The notes under the pieces were generated by a model. The model did no database searches. It saw only the letters and a program-made list of their open reading frames with translations, and was not told the origin of the DNA. Below are positions 5,622 through 6,618 of a stretch of 6,618 bases of DNA, one piece after another. The position numbers and the translations under genes were made by a program. The DNA is from Phycisphaerales bacterium. Its GTDB lineage: Bacteria; Planctomycetota; Phycisphaerae; Tepidisphaerales; Tepidisphaeraceae. The DNA lies in NCBI GenBank assembly GCA_028288905.1, contig JAQGHJ010000913.1, forward strand, positions 1 through 6,618, read 5' to 3'. Each line of letters opens with the position of its first letter. The stretch's first letter is position 1.

Positions 5622-6618
5622 TCACAGCGCCGGCCGGGCGGCCTCGAAGAATAGCCGGACGGCCTTCACGGCCGCGTCGTAGTACAGGAGGTTGTTGTGG
5701 TCGGCGGGCAGCCCGCGGGGTGGCTGGAACGTCTTGCCCGCCCCCGGCTTGGCCGGGTCGAGGGCGTACTTCGGGTTCTCGCGGATCACGTACTCGCCGG
5801 TGTCGTCGTTCTTCTCGCCGACCCACAGCCGGACCTTCGGCTGCGACGCCCCGTCGTACAGCCGGACGGCGGCGTCGAACGGGATCAGCGCGTCCCCCCG
5901 GCCGTGGACGACCATCAGCGGCCGGGGGGCGATGCGGTTGGCGGCCGCCGCCGGGTTGAACGCCCGCAGGTCCGCCCCGACGTGAGCGCTGGCCAGCGGC
6001 ACCCCGACCCGCTTCGCCAGCCACCCGAACGGCGGGACGAAGTGCCGGTCGAGCATCGCGTCGGCCAGGGCGGTAAACGTGTCGTACGTGCTGAAGACGG
6101 CGACGGCGTCGATCGCCCGGCCGTCGTCGGACTGGTCCCCCGCCGCCGCCAGCAGGGCCGCCCCACCCATGCTCACGCCGAGCCCGAACAGCCGGCGGGA
6201 CTGGCCCTGGCGGTTCGCCCGCACCCACCGGACGGCCCCGAGCACGTCCTGTCGTTCAAGGTCGCCGAAGCTGGCGAGCTGTCCGCCGCTGTCACCGTGG
6301 GCCCGGAAGTCGAACGCCAGGACGTTGTACCCATTCGGCACGAGGTCGCGGGCGAGGGCGAGCTGGTTCCCCTTGCCGGCCCCGAGCCCGTGGCACAGGA
6401 TCACCGTCCGCCGGCCCCATTCCGGGTCGGGCCCGGTGTCCGCGGCGGGGCCGTCGGCGGTAGGGTCTTCCGCGGCCGGCGTGGGGGCGGCGACGCGGGG
6501 GGGCGGGGACGCGGCGGCCGGGATCCACCACCCGGCCAGCGGAATGCCATCGGTCGACTCGAACCGGACAGGCTCGAACGTCGCGCCGAGCTGCGTTTGG
6601 GGATCGTCCCCGCCGGTC
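5622..6618 (-). CDS. Alpha/beta-hydrolase family protein (N-terminus beyond window)
   Basis: The frame stays open to the right edge, giving 331 visible residues and a stop at 5624-5622. The reading VRFESTDGIPLAGWWIPA near the edge is the usual first strand pair of S33/BAAT-type hydrolases. This shows that the GTG at 6404, the first possible start in the later part of the frame, is internal. Other visible parts are the oxyanion loop ILCHGLGAGKGNQ (from residue 73), FDFRAHGDSGG, the nucleophile elbow GLGVSMGG (Ser149), the acid VVHGRGDALIP (Asp242) and the histidine ADHNNL (His307), so the Ser-Asp-His triad is complete. The likely role is an esterase, thioesterase or peptidase-like hydrolase; substrate and location are unknown because any signal peptide is off the edge. 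Residues about 35-67 form a Pro/Ala/Asp-rich insertion between the first strands and the oxyanion strand. The acid-to-histidine interval (65 residues) is also long. It lies 100 bp upstream of nuoI on the same strand, with no evident functional link. Confidence 0.85.
   Translation of the reverse strand, partial: TGGDDPQTQLGATFEPVRFESTDGIPLAGWWIPAAASPPPRVAAPTPAAEDPTADGPAADTGPDPEWGRRTVILCHGLGAGKGNQLALARDLVPNGYNVLAFDFRAHGDSGGQLASFGDLERQDVLGAVRWVRANRQGQSRRLFGLGVSMGGAALLAAAGDQSDDGRAIDAVAVFSTYDTFTALADAMLDRHFVPPFGWLAKRVGVPLASAHVGADLRAFNPAAAANRIAPRPLMVVHGRGDALIPFDAAVRLYDGASQPKVRLWVGEKNDDTGEYVIRENPKYALDPAKPGAGKTFQPPRGLPADHNNLLYYDAAVKAVRLFFEAARPAL

Noticed and set aside
5622..6404. Alpha/beta-hydrolase starting at the GTG at 6404
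   Set aside because: The frame continues upstream to the window edge and encodes the expected first strands (VRFESTDGIPLAGWWIP), so starting at the GTG would delete part of the fold.

Overview
This GC-rich window (roughly two thirds G+C, with G or C at nearly every third codon position) looks like a planctomycete chromosome, most likely Gemmataceae. The reasons are the extreme codon bias, the lack of clear Shine-Dalgarno sequences before most starts, short extragenic palindromes built on GGAGCCCC-n3-GGGGC, and dispersed small gene clusters. The taxonomic call is an inference from style; no marker gene is present.

Left part (minus strand, 1-3445): a 919-residue membrane protein joins a clan GH-A glycoside hydrolase domain, a GT2 glycosyltransferase, four predicted membrane segments and an uncharacterised soluble domain. 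It is followed by about 276 bp carrying a 70-nt near-perfect palindrome and related hairpins, and then by the start of an ABC exporter that runs off the left edge. The hydrolase and transferase domains have no membrane segment between them and no signal peptide, so both should face the cytoplasm. Together with the neighbouring exporter this suggests a glycan synthesis, processing and export unit, similar in layout (not in family) to cyclic-glucan synthase plus ABC exporter systems.

Middle (3446-4873): a 537-bp divergent intergenic region without a convincing gene, then a plus-strand metallophosphoesterase with a variant second metal motif (HE instead of GD).

Right part (minus strand, 4916-6618): a stand-alone NuoI-type subunit of complex I with two complete 4Fe-4S motifs, converging on the phosphoesterase gene. 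Upstream of it is an alpha/beta-hydrolase that runs off the right edge and carries a Pro/Ala/Asp-rich insertion near its N-terminus. A 100-bp gap containing an extended -10-like box separates these two genes, so nuoI may have its own promoter. Apart from the glycan pair, the genes have no evident common pathway. Very long open frames (over 1,000 codons) antisense to or out of frame with the 919-residue gene are composition artefacts.
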